64,000 nucleotides of DNA from Clostridiales bacterium (GCA_020860715.1 JAJBTU010000002.1:59389-123388); one strand, 5' to 3'; shown: positions 43,964-52,909, counted from the stretch's first letter. Made by a program: numbers and translations. The notes: a model not told the origin generated them from the letters alone.

Positions 43964-44062
43964 CGAAGTAGGAATCTATGCGTTAAGTGTTCATTGGATG
44001 GGGAGTCGCCATGAAACGAAAAATCCGGCCGCCGATGTGTCAATTCCCGGATGCATCTGGTA
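43964..44062 (+). ncRNA. Tetrahydrofolate (THF) riboswitch
   Basis: The segment contains the conserved THF-I core: GTAGGAATCTATGCGTTAAG at its 5' end, then GTGTTCATTGGATG, GGGAGTCGCC, ACGAAA, and the closing CCCGGATGCATC. THF riboswitches are known mainly upstream of folT in Firmicutes, and folT is the next confirmed gene. Exact ends are approximate. Ligand binding should reduce folT expression. The expression platform probably includes the TTATGA/TCATAA hairpin at 44105-44130, just before the first ribosome-site-like sequence. Confidence 0.8.
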
Positions 44063-44149
44063 TGGAAGAGGTTTACGATATATTTTCCGCACCCGTTGCT
44101 GCAATTATGAGGATTTGTAACATCTCATAATGTGGAGGGCATATTATTT

Positions 44150-44245
44150 ATGGATGGTTCAGGCTGTCTTATTGGCGGCCGGGACTGCAGCCTGTTGACA
44201 GGCGTCCGGAGTGAGTACACCCGAGACTGCCTGCAGAGCTGCTGA
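44150..44245 (+). CDS. Possible 31-residue Cys-rich leader peptide in the folT leader
   Basis: A short frame starting with ATG 44150, 10 bases after TGGAGGG, encodes 31 residues with four cysteines (positions 6, 13, 27, 31) and ends TGA at 44243-44245. It lies between the THF riboswitch and folT, inside a strongly structured stretch. It could be a regulatory leader peptide, a small functional peptide, or chance. The ribosome-site region resembles that of folT itself (ATAATG-TGGAGG versus ATTATGGAGG), so a local duplication of the gene start is possible. I do not recognise the peptide. Confidence 0.35.
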   Translation: MDGSGCLIGGRDCSLLTGVRSEYTRDCLQSC

Positions 44246-44320
44246 CAGCTTTCTGCAGTATGCTGCTGAATCTGTTATCTGCCCTGTACGGCTCTGGAGC
44301 TTGATGACTCCGGGACGCCA
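44199..44320 (+). other. Second structured segment of the folT leader
   Basis: GGCGTCCGGAGT (44201-44212) can pair with ACTCCGGGACGCC (44307-44319) with one bulge, enclosing a hairpin CTGCAGAGCTG/CAGCTTTCTGCAG (44231-44257). This is well separated from the THF aptamer and ends 11 bp before the folT ribosome site GGAGGTG. It may be an additional regulatory RNA domain; I could not match it to a known class. Confidence 0.45.
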
Positions 44321-44346
44321 TGTGCACATTATGGAGGTGTTTTATT

Positions 44347-44925
44347 ATGCACAAAAGTAAAAAGACGGTATGGGATACCCATACCCTTGTGTTTCTTGGG
44401 CTTCTTGTTGCCATGCATATCGTTCTGACCCGTCTTCTGGTGATTGAACTCGGCTCTTACCGGATCACAGTTGGCGTGGTATGCACGATCCTTGCAGGAC
44501 TCTGGTTTGGCCCGGTTGCCGGTGGAGCCTGCGGCATGGTCGCGGACCTGCTCGGCTGCCTGTTAAAGGGCTATGCGGTCAATCCGTTTATCACGGCTGC
44601 CGCGATGATGTGGGGCATTGTTCCGGCCTTATTCCGCCCGCTTTTGAATGGCACGAAGAAAAAGAAGGTTGTCTTTGTCTGCATCGGCGTTTTTCTGGCG
44701 TCCGTGTGCTCCACGCTTGGACTCACCACGACCGGCCTTGCGGTTTACAACGGCGGTGAATTTGTCGTGAGCTTTATGGCACTGATTCCGGGCAGACTGG
44801 TTCAGTGGTCGATCATGATGCCGGTTTACTGCGTGCTGAGCTCGCTCCTTTATCTGAGTCCATTGACCGGTTTTGTGGTGAATGCGTCAGGGACGAAGCG
44901 TGTGGATCATACTGTGGAAGTGTAG
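44347..44925 (+). CDS. folT: Folate ECF transporter substrate-binding component FolT
   Basis: The folate-specific membrane S-component of an energy-coupling-factor importer, which needs separate EcfA/A'/T subunits encoded elsewhere. The 192-residue protein has about six helices (HTLVFLGLLVAMHIVLTRLL; ITVGVVCTILAGLWFGPVAGGACGMVADLLGCLL). Start: ATG 44347 after TTATGGAGGTG; upstream ATG 44320 precedes that site. The assignment to folate rests on the sequence type and on the THF riboswitch upstream. A strong terminator follows at 44959. Confidence 0.88.
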   Translation: MHKSKKTVWDTHTLVFLGLLVAMHIVLTRLLVIELGSYRITVGVVCTILAGLWFGPVAGGACGMVADLLGCLLKGYAVNPFITAAAMMWGIVPALFRPLLNGTKKKKVVFVCIGVFLASVCSTLGLTTTGLAVYNGGEFVVSFMALIPGRLVQWSIMMPVYCVLSSLLYLSPLTGFVVNASGTKRVDHTVEV

Positions 44926-44958
44926 ATAGGATTCCGTCTGATTCCCGACGGAAAGGGA

Positions 44959-44985
44959 AGGGGCTCCGCGAAAGCGGAGCCTTTG
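44959..44985 (+). terminator. Rho-independent terminator after folT
   Basis: GGGGCTCCGC, GAAA tetraloop, GCGGAGCC, then TTT (44959-44985). Very stable stem with a short T run. Confidence 0.85.
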
Positions 44986-45002
44986 TCATACTCTTTTTTC
45001 TG

Positions 45003-45031
45003 TGGACAAACGGAAAAAACCGCGGTAAGAT
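45003..45031 (+). promoter_or_regulatory. Probable promoter upstream of pheA
   Basis: TGGACA at 45003-45008, 17-bp spacer, TAAGAT at 45026-45031. Confidence 0.5.
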
Positions 45032-45136
45032 GATACACAAACAGGATTTTACCAAAAATCATTTTTTCAAAAAAGAAACAGCTGAAAAGAAAAAGAGGAA
45101 TAAATGAAATTACCGTGCACAGGAAAGGATAACGGC

Positions 45137-46267
45137 ATGAAGGACTTACAGGAACTGCGGCTGGAGATTGACGATGTGGATCAGCAGATTACGGAACTGT
45201 TCGAGCGGAGGATGGAGATCAGTGAGGAAGTCGCGCGCTATAAGATCGCGAACGGCAGAAAGGTTTTTGACAAGGAGCGTGAGCACAGCAAGCTGGAGTC
45301 GCTCGGGGCGATGGCGCATAATGATTTTAACCGCCACGGTGTGCAGGAACTGTTTTCCCAGATTATGTCCATGAGCCGCAAACTTCAGTATCAGCTTCTG
45401 GAGGAAAGCGGTGTGTCCGGCAGACTGCCGTTTATCGAGGTGGACGACATTGACCGGGAAAATATCCGGGTCGTCTATCAGGGGGTGGAAGGAGCATACA
45501 GCCACGCGGCAATGCAGCAGTTTTTCGGAAAGGACGTCAATTGCTTTCATGTGCGGACATTCCGTGACGCGATGGAGGCGATCGCTGAAGGCTCTGCGGA
45601 TTACGCGGTGCTGCCGATCGAGAACTCATCAGCCGGAATCGTGGCGGACAACTATGACCTTCTCGTCAATTTTGAGAATTATATTGTGGGAGAACAGATC
45701 GTCAAAGTGGAACATGCGCTTCTCGGCCTGCCGGGTACGAAGCAGGAAAAGATCCGGAAGGTATATTCCCATGAGCAGGCGCTCTCCCAGTGCGAGGGAT
45801 ATCTGTACCGTAATCCCGAATGGCAGCTGATTCCGTATGACAATACTGCGCGGGCTGCGAAAAAGGTGGCGGAAGACGGGGATCCGGCGCAGGCGGCTGT
45901 GGGCAGTATTTTCGCGGCGGAGTATTTCGGACTGGAGGTGCTTCAGGAGAAAATCAATGATAACGAAGCAAACTCGACCCGGTTTATTGTGGTCACAAAT
46001 CAGCGGATATTCCGGCATGGCGCGAAGAAGATCAGTATCTGTTTTGAGGTCCCGCATTCAAGCGGCTCTCTGTACAACATACTTTCGCATTTTATCTATA
46101 ACAACCTGAATATGAATAAGATTGAATCCCGCCCGATTCCGGGAAGGAACTGGGAGTACCGCTTCTTCATTGATTTTGACGGCAATCTTGCAGATGGCGC
46201 TGTCAAAAATGCGCTGCGCGGTATTCGCGAGGAAGCAATTAATATGAAAATACTTGGAAACTATTAA
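45137..46267 (+). CDS. pheA: Bifunctional chorismate mutase / prephenate dehydratase
   Basis: Converts chorismate to prephenate and then phenylpyruvate for phenylalanine synthesis. N-terminal AroQ-type chorismate mutase (residues 1-85; LRLEIDDVDQQITELFERRM). Prephenate dehydratase from ~115 (VVYQGVEGAYSHAA, PIENSSAGIV, NSTRFIVV), and a C-terminal ACT domain (NKIESRPIPG) for feedback inhibition by phenylalanine. Length 376 aa. Start: ATG 45137 after GGAAAGGATAACGGC suits the domain; ATG 45104 also has an acceptable site (AAGAGGA), so an 11-residue longer form is possible. The DUF815 ATPase follows after 74 bp. Confidence 0.95.
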   Translation: MKDLQELRLEIDDVDQQITELFERRMEISEEVARYKIANGRKVFDKEREHSKLESLGAMAHNDFNRHGVQELFSQIMSMSRKLQYQLLEESGVSGRLPFIEVDDIDRENIRVVYQGVEGAYSHAAMQQFFGKDVNCFHVRTFRDAMEAIAEGSADYAVLPIENSSAGIVADNYDLLVNFENYIVGEQIVKVEHALLGLPGTKQEKIRKVYSHEQALSQCEGYLYRNPEWQLIPYDNTARAAKKVAEDGDPAQAAVGSIFAAEYFGLEVLQEKINDNEANSTRFIVVTNQRIFRHGAKKISICFEVPHSSGSLYNILSHFIYNNLNMNKIESRPIPGRNWEYRFFIDFDGNLADGAVKNALRGIREEAINMKILGNY

Positions 46268-46341
46268 GCAGTCTCACATATAAATGAAATACGGCGATGG
46301 AGGAAGATTTTCCGGGGATTGCCGGAATAAGAAGGCATAAA

Positions 46342-47781
46342 ATGACAGTTTTAGAAGAATTGATCTTGTATCGGAATTTTGAAAACGGGCAGATTATTGA
46401 GGATATGTGCCGGATACTGGAGCAGATGGGGGATGAGAGTGCCGTTTCACATCCGCTTACTGGCACGGACGCAGAAGCCCGTGAACAGCTTCGGGAGCGC
46501 TTTTTTTCCTGCATGCATGCACTGATTGACCTTGCGGGCACGTATGGCTTTGAGGGAAACCTGTGGCACAATTATCTGGCGCTTCTGCTTGTAAACAATG
46601 AGAATGTGTTCAGCACCTCATGTGAGATCCGGGGAATTGCCGATGGCAGCCTGCTGACACTTGCAAAGCATGATTTCTCTGTTTTTATGAAGCTGTTCGC
46701 TCTGGATTTTTCCGGACTGGAAGAGAAGCTGGATGTCGGATTTTTTGAGGAAATCCTGCATTATCGGAGAGGAACCGCGGAGGGCAGAGTGTTCAACCGC
46801 CGCATCCGCGACCGCATCTGTGAACTGGCCAGGCAGCTGGCGGAAGTCTCATTGGCTTCAGACACGGAGGCGCCGCCGGGAACTTCGGTGAGTTCAGGAG
46901 CCGCGGCCATACCGATGCAGACGGATCCTGCTTTGGACCGGTTTACAGGCTATATGGTGCGGTTTTACCGGGAGTTCGGCGTCGGCAAGTTTGGGCTGCA
47001 TAAGGCTTTCCGCGTCGAGCACGGGAAGGACGGGGTGCAGATCCTGCCAATTACGAATATCGCTCATGTGAAGCTGGATGATCTGGTGGGTTACGAGATC
47101 CAGAAAAAAAAGCTGATCGATAATACTGAGGCGTTTCTGAAGGGAAAAAAGGCGAACAATTGTCTGCTTTTTGGTGATGCCGGGACCGGAAAATCCTCCA
47201 GCATCAAAGGGATCCTGAACCGGTATTACGATCAGGGACTGCGTATGATTGAGATTTACAAGCATCAGTTTCAGGATTTGAACGCAGTGATTGCGCAGAT
47301 CAAAAACCGCAATTACAAGTTTATTATCTATATGGATGATCTGTCTTTTGAAGAGTTTGAGATCGAGTACAAATACCTGAAAGCGGTGATCGAGGGCGGC
47401 CTGGAGCGAAAGCCGGAGAATGTCCTGATCTACGCGACATCGAACCGCCGCCACCTGATCCGGGAACAGTATGGCGACAATATGGAGGGAGACATCGGGA
47501 AACCGGCCGAAATTCATGCGACACATGGCGGCGACCTGCATGTTTCGGACACTGTGCAGGAGAAGCTGTCGCTTTCTTCGCGGTTCGGCGTCACGATTTA
47601 CTTTGGATCGCCGGACAAAAAGCAGTTCCAGAACATTGTGCGGACACTGGCGGAGCGCTATGGTATCACGATGCCTGAAGAAGAACTGCTGGCCGAGGCA
47701 AATAAATGGGAATTAAGCCACGGCGGCCTGTCCGGCAGGACGGCTCAGCAGTTTGTCGATTACATTTCTGCCATGCAGTAG
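46342..47781 (+). CDS. DUF815-family AAA ATPase
   Basis: A cytoplasmic AAA-type ATPase of the DUF815 family, whose role is not established. The C-terminal ~270 residues carry Walker A FGDAGTGKSSSIKG (~residue 285), Walker B-like KFIIYMDDLSF, sensor YATSNRRHLIRE, and end ...SGRTAQQFVDYISAMQ. The N-terminal ~200 residues are helical and variable. Length 479 aa. Start: ATG 46342, 6 bases after AAGAAGG; ATG 46297 lacks a ribosome site. It lies directly before ppx (11-bp gap) and is probably co-transcribed. Confidence 0.88.
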   Translation: MTVLEELILYRNFENGQIIEDMCRILEQMGDESAVSHPLTGTDAEAREQLRERFFSCMHALIDLAGTYGFEGNLWHNYLALLLVNNENVFSTSCEIRGIADGSLLTLAKHDFSVFMKLFALDFSGLEEKLDVGFFEEILHYRRGTAEGRVFNRRIRDRICELARQLAEVSLASDTEAPPGTSVSSGAAAIPMQTDPALDRFTGYMVRFYREFGVGKFGLHKAFRVEHGKDGVQILPITNIAHVKLDDLVGYEIQKKKLIDNTEAFLKGKKANNCLLFGDAGTGKSSSIKGILNRYYDQGLRMIEIYKHQFQDLNAVIAQIKNRNYKFIIYMDDLSFEEFEIEYKYLKAVIEGGLERKPENVLIYATSNRRHLIREQYGDNMEGDIGKPAEIHATHGGDLHVSDTVQEKLSLSSRFGVTIYFGSPDKKQFQNIVRTLAERYGITMPEEELLAEANKWELSHGGLSGRTAQQFVDYISAMQ

Positions 47782-47791
47782 GGAGGTATCT

Positions 47792-49432
47792 ATGGCTGTT
47801 AAAACGTTCGCGGCAGTCAGTATTGGCTCGGCCGTAACCGAGATGAAGATTTTCGAATTTACCCAGAAGCGTGTCATGCGGGAGATGGAGTGCGTCTCCA
47901 CCCGTATCAACTTAGGCCTTGATGTGTATGAACAGGGGCGTATCAGCCGGGAGCATGTGGATGAACTCTGCGCGGTTCTGAACGATTTCAAACGCACAAT
48001 GTCCGGCTATAAAGTGGCGTCTTACCGTGTATTTGCCACGAGCGCGTTCCGGGAATCGCGCAATAAGACGTTCCTCTGCGATTATATTGAGAAGCAGACC
48101 GGTCTGGATATCGATGTGTTTACGAATTCGGAACAGCGCTTTGTCGATTATCAGGCGATTGCCTCAGTCTCGGCGGAGTTTGAGAAAATCATTGCAAACG
48201 CGACCGCGATCGTTGATATCAGCGGGAGCAGTACGCAGATTTCCCTGTTTGATAAGGATAAGCTGATCACGACACAGAATATCCGTGTGGGCAATATTAC
48301 GACCCGTGAGAACCTGATCCCTCTCTCGAAGAATGGAGAGCATTTTGAAAAACTGCTCCGTGAACTGATGGATTATGAACTGACCGGATTTACCAAGCTG
48401 TATCAGAAAGACCGCAAGATCCGCAATCTGATCGTTTTAGGCGGCGGTTTGAGTGAGATGCTCTCGATCAAGGAACAGAAGGAAATCCGGGATCTTCTGC
48501 GGAAAAGGGAGGCAGCCGCCCTGAAAACAGAGACGGCGGATATAAAGGCAGAGCCCGAGGAAAAGGATGCTGACAGGAAACGGATTCCTTCTCTTACGAA
48601 GGAACAGTATGAGATCATTTATAAGGATATGATCACCCGCACGCCGGATGAGATCGCGAAACGGTACAATCTGCCGTCTGACATGACGGACGCGATTATC
48701 CCGTCCGCGGTGATCTGCCGGAGCCTGATTGAGAACTTTGATGTCGATGTTGTGTGGATGCCGGGATTTTCCTTAAACGACGGCGTTGCTTATGATTACG
48801 GTGTGCGCATGGGTCTGCTTACCAGAAAGCACAGCTTTGACGAGGATATTCTCGCAGCCGCGCGGAGCATTTCCAAGCGTTACAAGGCCAATCAGGCGCA
48901 TAACCGGAATATCGGGGATATCGCGGTGGAGATTTTTGACCGTATGAAGAAAGTGCACGGGCTGGGACAGCGGGAGCGGCTGCTTCTGCAGATTTCGGTC
49001 ATCCTGCACAGCTGCGGGAAGTTTATCAGTCTGACGAATGTCTCAGAGTGCGCTTATAATATTATTCTTGCGACGGAGATCATTGGCCTGTCTCATGAAG
49101 AACGGGCGATTGTGGCCTACACCGTCAAATACAATACAAGCCGTTTTATTTACTATGACGACCTGGAGACGAAGACCGACCTGGATGAAAAGGAATATAT
49201 GATTGTGGCGAAGCTGACGGCGATCCTGCGCATCGCGAATTCGCTGGACCGCACGCATCAGCAGAAATGCAGCAACCTGACTGTGACGCTCAGGGAACAT
49301 GAACTGAGGATTTCCGTCTCAAGTCAGTCGGATCTTTCGCTTGAGAGGGGCGCATTTGAGGAGAAGGTCGACTTCTTTGAGGAGGTATTTAATGTGCGTC
49401 CGGTATTGAAACAGAAAAAATCATTCGGATAA
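47792..49432 (+). CDS. ppx: Ppx/GppA-type exopolyphosphatase with degenerate HD domain
   Basis: Acts on polyphosphate or pppGpp. Actin-like ATPase fold at residues 1-310 with phosphate loops SIGSAVTEMKIFEF, VDISGSSTQISLFD and VLGGGLSEML. The C-terminal domain is HD-like: AHNRNI and GLSHEER are kept, but the catalytic His-Asp pair reads ILHSCGKF (His406, Ser407), so the Asp is lost. A charged stretch (~248-270, KTETADIKAEPEEKDADRK) is inserted. Length 546 aa. Start: ATG 47792 after TAGGGAGGTATCT. ppk follows 85 bp downstream, giving a polyphosphate synthesis/degradation pair. Confidence 0.9.
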   Translation: MAVKTFAAVSIGSAVTEMKIFEFTQKRVMREMECVSTRINLGLDVYEQGRISREHVDELCAVLNDFKRTMSGYKVASYRVFATSAFRESRNKTFLCDYIEKQTGLDIDVFTNSEQRFVDYQAIASVSAEFEKIIANATAIVDISGSSTQISLFDKDKLITTQNIRVGNITTRENLIPLSKNGEHFEKLLRELMDYELTGFTKLYQKDRKIRNLIVLGGGLSEMLSIKEQKEIRDLLRKREAAALKTETADIKAEPEEKDADRKRIPSLTKEQYEIIYKDMITRTPDEIAKRYNLPSDMTDAIIPSAVICRSLIENFDVDVVWMPGFSLNDGVAYDYGVRMGLLTRKHSFDEDILAAARSISKRYKANQAHNRNIGDIAVEIFDRMKKVHGLGQRERLLLQISVILHSCGKFISLTNVSECAYNIILATEIIGLSHEERAIVAYTVKYNTSRFIYYDDLETKTDLDEKEYMIVAKLTAILRIANSLDRTHQQKCSNLTVTLREHELRISVSSQSDLSLERGAFEEKVDFFEEVFNVRPVLKQKKSFG

Positions 49433-49517
49433 GATCCGCAAAGAAAGGAAACGGGATCTTATATGGGAACATCAGGAAACAGGAACTAACAGAGCGTATG
49501 GGAAAAGAGGTGCAAAA

Positions 49518-51812
49518 ATGGCAGGTGCGGGGTTTGACAGACCGGAATATTTTACGAACAGGGAGAGGAGCTGGCTGCGTTTTAATGAGCGAGTGCTGGG
49601 CGAAGCGCGGGACAAGACGAATCCTCCTATGGAACGGCTGAAGTTTTTAAGCATTACAGCGTCGAATCTGGATGAGTTTTTTATGATTCGCGTGGCATCA
49701 CTCAAGGATATGGTGCATGCGAAATATACGAAAAAGGACATTTCCGGTATGACGGCGCAGGAACAGCTGGATATGATCTCGAAGGAAGCGCACGAGCTGG
49801 TGAAGCTGCAGTATTCAACCTACAATCGTTCGCTGCTGCCGCTGATGAAACAGTGCGGGCTGGAGGTTGTGACAGAGCATGAGAAGCTGACAGGGGAGCA
49901 GGCGGAAGCGGCGGACCGCTATTTTGAGGAAAATGTTTATCCGGTGCTGACTCCGATGGCTATGGATCCCTCGCGCCCGTTTCCGCTGATCCGGAATAAG
50001 GCGCTGAATATCGGCGCATTGATCGCGAAAAAGGAAGAAAAGAGCGAAAAAGCAGAGAAATCTGAGAAAAGCGAGAAGCCGGAAAAGAACGAGAAACCTG
50101 ATAAGAGCGGGAAGATCGAGAAAGGCGGAAAAAACGAGAAAATCAAACTGGAGTTCGCGACTGTGCAGGTGCCGTCCGTGCTTCCGCGTATTGTCCGGCT
50201 GCCGGACAGAGAGGACGGAACGAAGTGCGTGATCCTTCTGGAGGAACTGATCGAGCGAAACATCGACCAGCTGTTTTCCAATTACAACGTAGTCTGCGCG
50301 CATCCTTACCGGATTATGCGGAATGCGGATCTTACCATTGATGAAGACGATGCTTCGGATTTGCTGAAGGAGATTCAGAAACAGCTGAAAAAACGCCAGT
50401 GGGGCGAAGTAATCCGCCTTGAGATTGAAGACAATATGGAACCGAAGCTGCTGAAAATCCTGAAGCAGGAACTGGATGTCAAAAATGATGATATATACAA
50501 GATCAGCGGCCCGCTGGACCTGACATTTCTGATGAAGCTGTACGCGCTGGAAGGGTTTGAACAGTATAAACAGAAGCCTTACCAGCCGCAGCCGGTACCG
50601 GGCATGATAGCTTCGGAAACGCCTGATATTTCACGCAGGGCGGGAAATAAGACCGACATTTTCGCACAGATCCGGAAAGGGGATATTTTCCTGTATCATC
50701 CGTATATGACGTTTGACCCGGTCGTGCAGCTGGTAAAGCAGGCGGCGACGGATCCGGATGTGCTGGCCATTAAGCAGACGCTTTACCGTGTCAGCGGCAA
50801 TTCTCCGATTGTGGTTGCGCTTGCGCAGGCAGCGGAGAACGGAAAGCAGGTGTCTGTTCTTGTGGAACTGAAGGCCCGTTTTGACGAGGAAAACAATATC
50901 AACTGGGCGAAAATGCTGGAAAAAGCCGGCTGTCATGTGATCTATGGTCTGCTGGGCTTAAAGACACACTGTAAAATCACGCTTGTAGTGCGGCGCGAGG
51001 AGGACGGCATTCGCCGATATGTGCATCTCGGTACGGGCAATTACAATGATTCGACCGCGAAACAGTATACGGACTGCGGCATCATGACCTGTTCGGAGAT
51101 GATCGGGGAGGACGCAACAGCGGTATTCAATATGCTTTCCGGCTATTCGGAGCCAAAGCACTGGAATCGCCTGACCCTTGCCCCCATCTGGATGCGCGAC
51201 CGCTTCCTGTATCTGATCGGCCGTGAGACGCAGCATGCGAAAAACGGGCATCCTGCCAGGATCATTGCGAAGATGAATTCGCTCTGCGATAAAGAAATTA
51301 TTGCCGCACTCTATGAAGCGTCAGCTGCGGGGGTACAGATCGATCTGATCGTCCGCGGCATCTGCTGCCTGAAGACCGGGATTCCGGGCGTCAGTGAGAC
51401 GATACATGTGCGCTCTATTGTCGGAACGTTTCTGGAGCACGCGCGCATTTTCTATTTCCTGAATGATGAGGATGAGGAATTTTATATGGCGAGCGCGGAC
51501 TGGATGCCGCGCAATCTGGATAAGCGTGTCGAGATCCTGTTTCCGGTGGAGGATCCGGACATTCGGGAGAGAGTGCGCCACATTCTTCAGATTCAGCTTG
51601 GCGACAACGTAAAGGCGCAGGTATTACAGCCGGACGGCAGCTACGAGCGAATTGACCGCCGCGGCAAAGAACGGCTGTGCGCGCAGGAATATTTCTGTGA
51701 GGAGGCCATCCGTGAGGCACGGGAAGCAAAAATCGCGCATGAGGAGGCGTCTGACCCGGTAAAGATGCGGCGCTTTGTGCCGGCCGAGCCGGAGGAAGAG
51801 CAGCAGTCATGA
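49518..51812 (+). CDS. ppk1: Polyphosphate kinase 1
   Basis: Makes polyphosphate from ATP, reversibly. The two active-site histidines of the family are His484 (LKTHCKITLVVRRE), which is phosphorylated, and His641 (FLEHARIFYF). FNERVLGEARD and NLDEFFMIRVASL near the N-terminus and VHLGTGNYNDSTAK are typical. An insertion of ~35 residues around 174-212 is nearly all Lys, Glu and Ser (EKSEKPEKNEKPDKSGKIEK), which I have not seen described as a Ppk1 feature. Length 764 aa, slightly long because of it. Start: ATG 49518 after GAAAAGAGG. Probably co-transcribed with ppx and ispG. Confidence 0.97.
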   Translation: MAGAGFDRPEYFTNRERSWLRFNERVLGEARDKTNPPMERLKFLSITASNLDEFFMIRVASLKDMVHAKYTKKDISGMTAQEQLDMISKEAHELVKLQYSTYNRSLLPLMKQCGLEVVTEHEKLTGEQAEAADRYFEENVYPVLTPMAMDPSRPFPLIRNKALNIGALIAKKEEKSEKAEKSEKSEKPEKNEKPDKSGKIEKGGKNEKIKLEFATVQVPSVLPRIVRLPDREDGTKCVILLEELIERNIDQLFSNYNVVCAHPYRIMRNADLTIDEDDASDLLKEIQKQLKKRQWGEVIRLEIEDNMEPKLLKILKQELDVKNDDIYKISGPLDLTFLMKLYALEGFEQYKQKPYQPQPVPGMIASETPDISRRAGNKTDIFAQIRKGDIFLYHPYMTFDPVVQLVKQAATDPDVLAIKQTLYRVSGNSPIVVALAQAAENGKQVSVLVELKARFDEENNINWAKMLEKAGCHVIYGLLGLKTHCKITLVVRREEDGIRRYVHLGTGNYNDSTAKQYTDCGIMTCSEMIGEDATAVFNMLSGYSEPKHWNRLTLAPIWMRDRFLYLIGRETQHAKNGHPARIIAKMNSLCDKEIIAALYEASAAGVQIDLIVRGICCLKTGIPGVSETIHVRSIVGTFLEHARIFYFLNDEDEEFYMASADWMPRNLDKRVEILFPVEDPDIRERVRHILQIQLGDNVKAQVLQPDGSYERIDRRGKERLCAQEYFCEEAIREAREAKIAHEEASDPVKMRRFVPAEPEEEQQS

Positions 51813-51856
51813 TTCGGATTGTACCGATGATTTGAGAAAGCAGAGGTTTTTATATT

Positions 51857-52909
51857 ATGTACAGGGATCATACGAAAACAGTACAGATCGGCGGCCGCGT
51901 GATCGGCGGCGGACATCCGGTCCTGATTCAGTCGATGACAAATACAAAGACAGAGGATGTGGCTGCAACAGTAAAGCAGATTCAGGCTCTGACTGCGGCG
52001 GGCTGTGATATCATCCGCTGTGCGGTGCCGACGATGGAGGCGGCCCGGGCGCTTACGGAGATCAAAAAGCAGATCACAATACCGCTGGTGGCGGACATTC
52101 ATTTTGACTATCGTCTTGCGGTCGCGGCAATTGAGGCGGGGGCGGACAAGATCCGCATCAATCCGGGCAACATTGGGGATGACAACAAGGTGCGCGCCGT
52201 AGTTGCGGCTGCGAAAGAGCGGGGGATTCCCATCCGTGTCGGTGTAAACAGCGGCTCTCTGGAAAAAGAGATTGTCGAGCGTGACGGCGGTGTGACACCG
52301 GAGGGCATTGTGGAGAGCGCCCTGCGCCAGACGGCTGTGATTGAGGATATGGGCTATGACAATCTGGTGATCAGTATCAAGGCATCCGACGTGATGCTCT
52401 GTGTGCAGGCACATCGTCTGCTCGTGCAGAAAACGGATCACCCGCTGCATGTGGGAATTACTGAAGCGGGGACCCTGTACTCCGGCAACATCAAATCCTC
52501 CGTTGGCCTCGGAATCATTCTGTCAGAAGGGATCGGCGATACGATTCGTGTCTCTCTGACCGGCGATCCGCTTGAAGAAGTGCGGACTGCGAAGCTGATC
52601 CTGCGCACACTGGGGCTTCGCAAAGGCGGCATTGAGGTAGTTTCATGCCCGACCTGCGGACGTACGCAGATCGACCTGATCGGACTTGCCAATCAGGTTG
52701 AAAAGATGGTTGAGGATATTCCTCTGGATATTAAGGTGGCCGTGATGGGCTGTGTGGTAAACGGACCTGGTGAAGCAAAGGAAGCGGATATCGGAATTGC
52801 CGGGGGCAAGGGCGTGGGTCTGCTGATCAAAAAAGGCGAGGTGATCCGCAAGGTGCCGGAATCCGAACTTTTGCCGGTGCTGCGCGAGGAGTTAGAGAAC
52901 TGGAAGTAA
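51857..52909 (+). CDS. ispG: 4-hydroxy-3-methylbut-2-enyl diphosphate synthase (flavodoxin-type)
   Basis: Penultimate enzyme of the MEP pathway for isoprenoids, with a [4Fe-4S] cluster. Cluster cysteines lie in SCPTCGRT (~residues 262-265) and MGCVVNGPGEAKEADIG. The N-terminus contains RVIGGGHPVLIQSMTNT and the TIM barrel INPGNIGDDNKV. Length 350 aa matches the bacterial short form. Start: ATG 51857 after AAGCAGAGG. It lies 45 bp after ppk and 50 bp before polC. Isoprenoids are also needed for cell-wall lipid carrier. Confidence 0.97.
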   Translation: MYRDHTKTVQIGGRVIGGGHPVLIQSMTNTKTEDVAATVKQIQALTAAGCDIIRCAVPTMEAARALTEIKKQITIPLVADIHFDYRLAVAAIEAGADKIRINPGNIGDDNKVRAVVAAAKERGIPIRVGVNSGSLEKEIVERDGGVTPEGIVESALRQTAVIEDMGYDNLVISIKASDVMLCVQAHRLLVQKTDHPLHVGITEAGTLYSGNIKSSVGLGIILSEGIGDTIRVSLTGDPLEEVRTAKLILRTLGLRKGGIEVVSCPTCGRTQIDLIGLANQVEKMVEDIPLDIKVAVMGCVVNGPGEAKEADIGIAGGKGVGLLIKKGEVIRKVPESELLPVLREELENWK

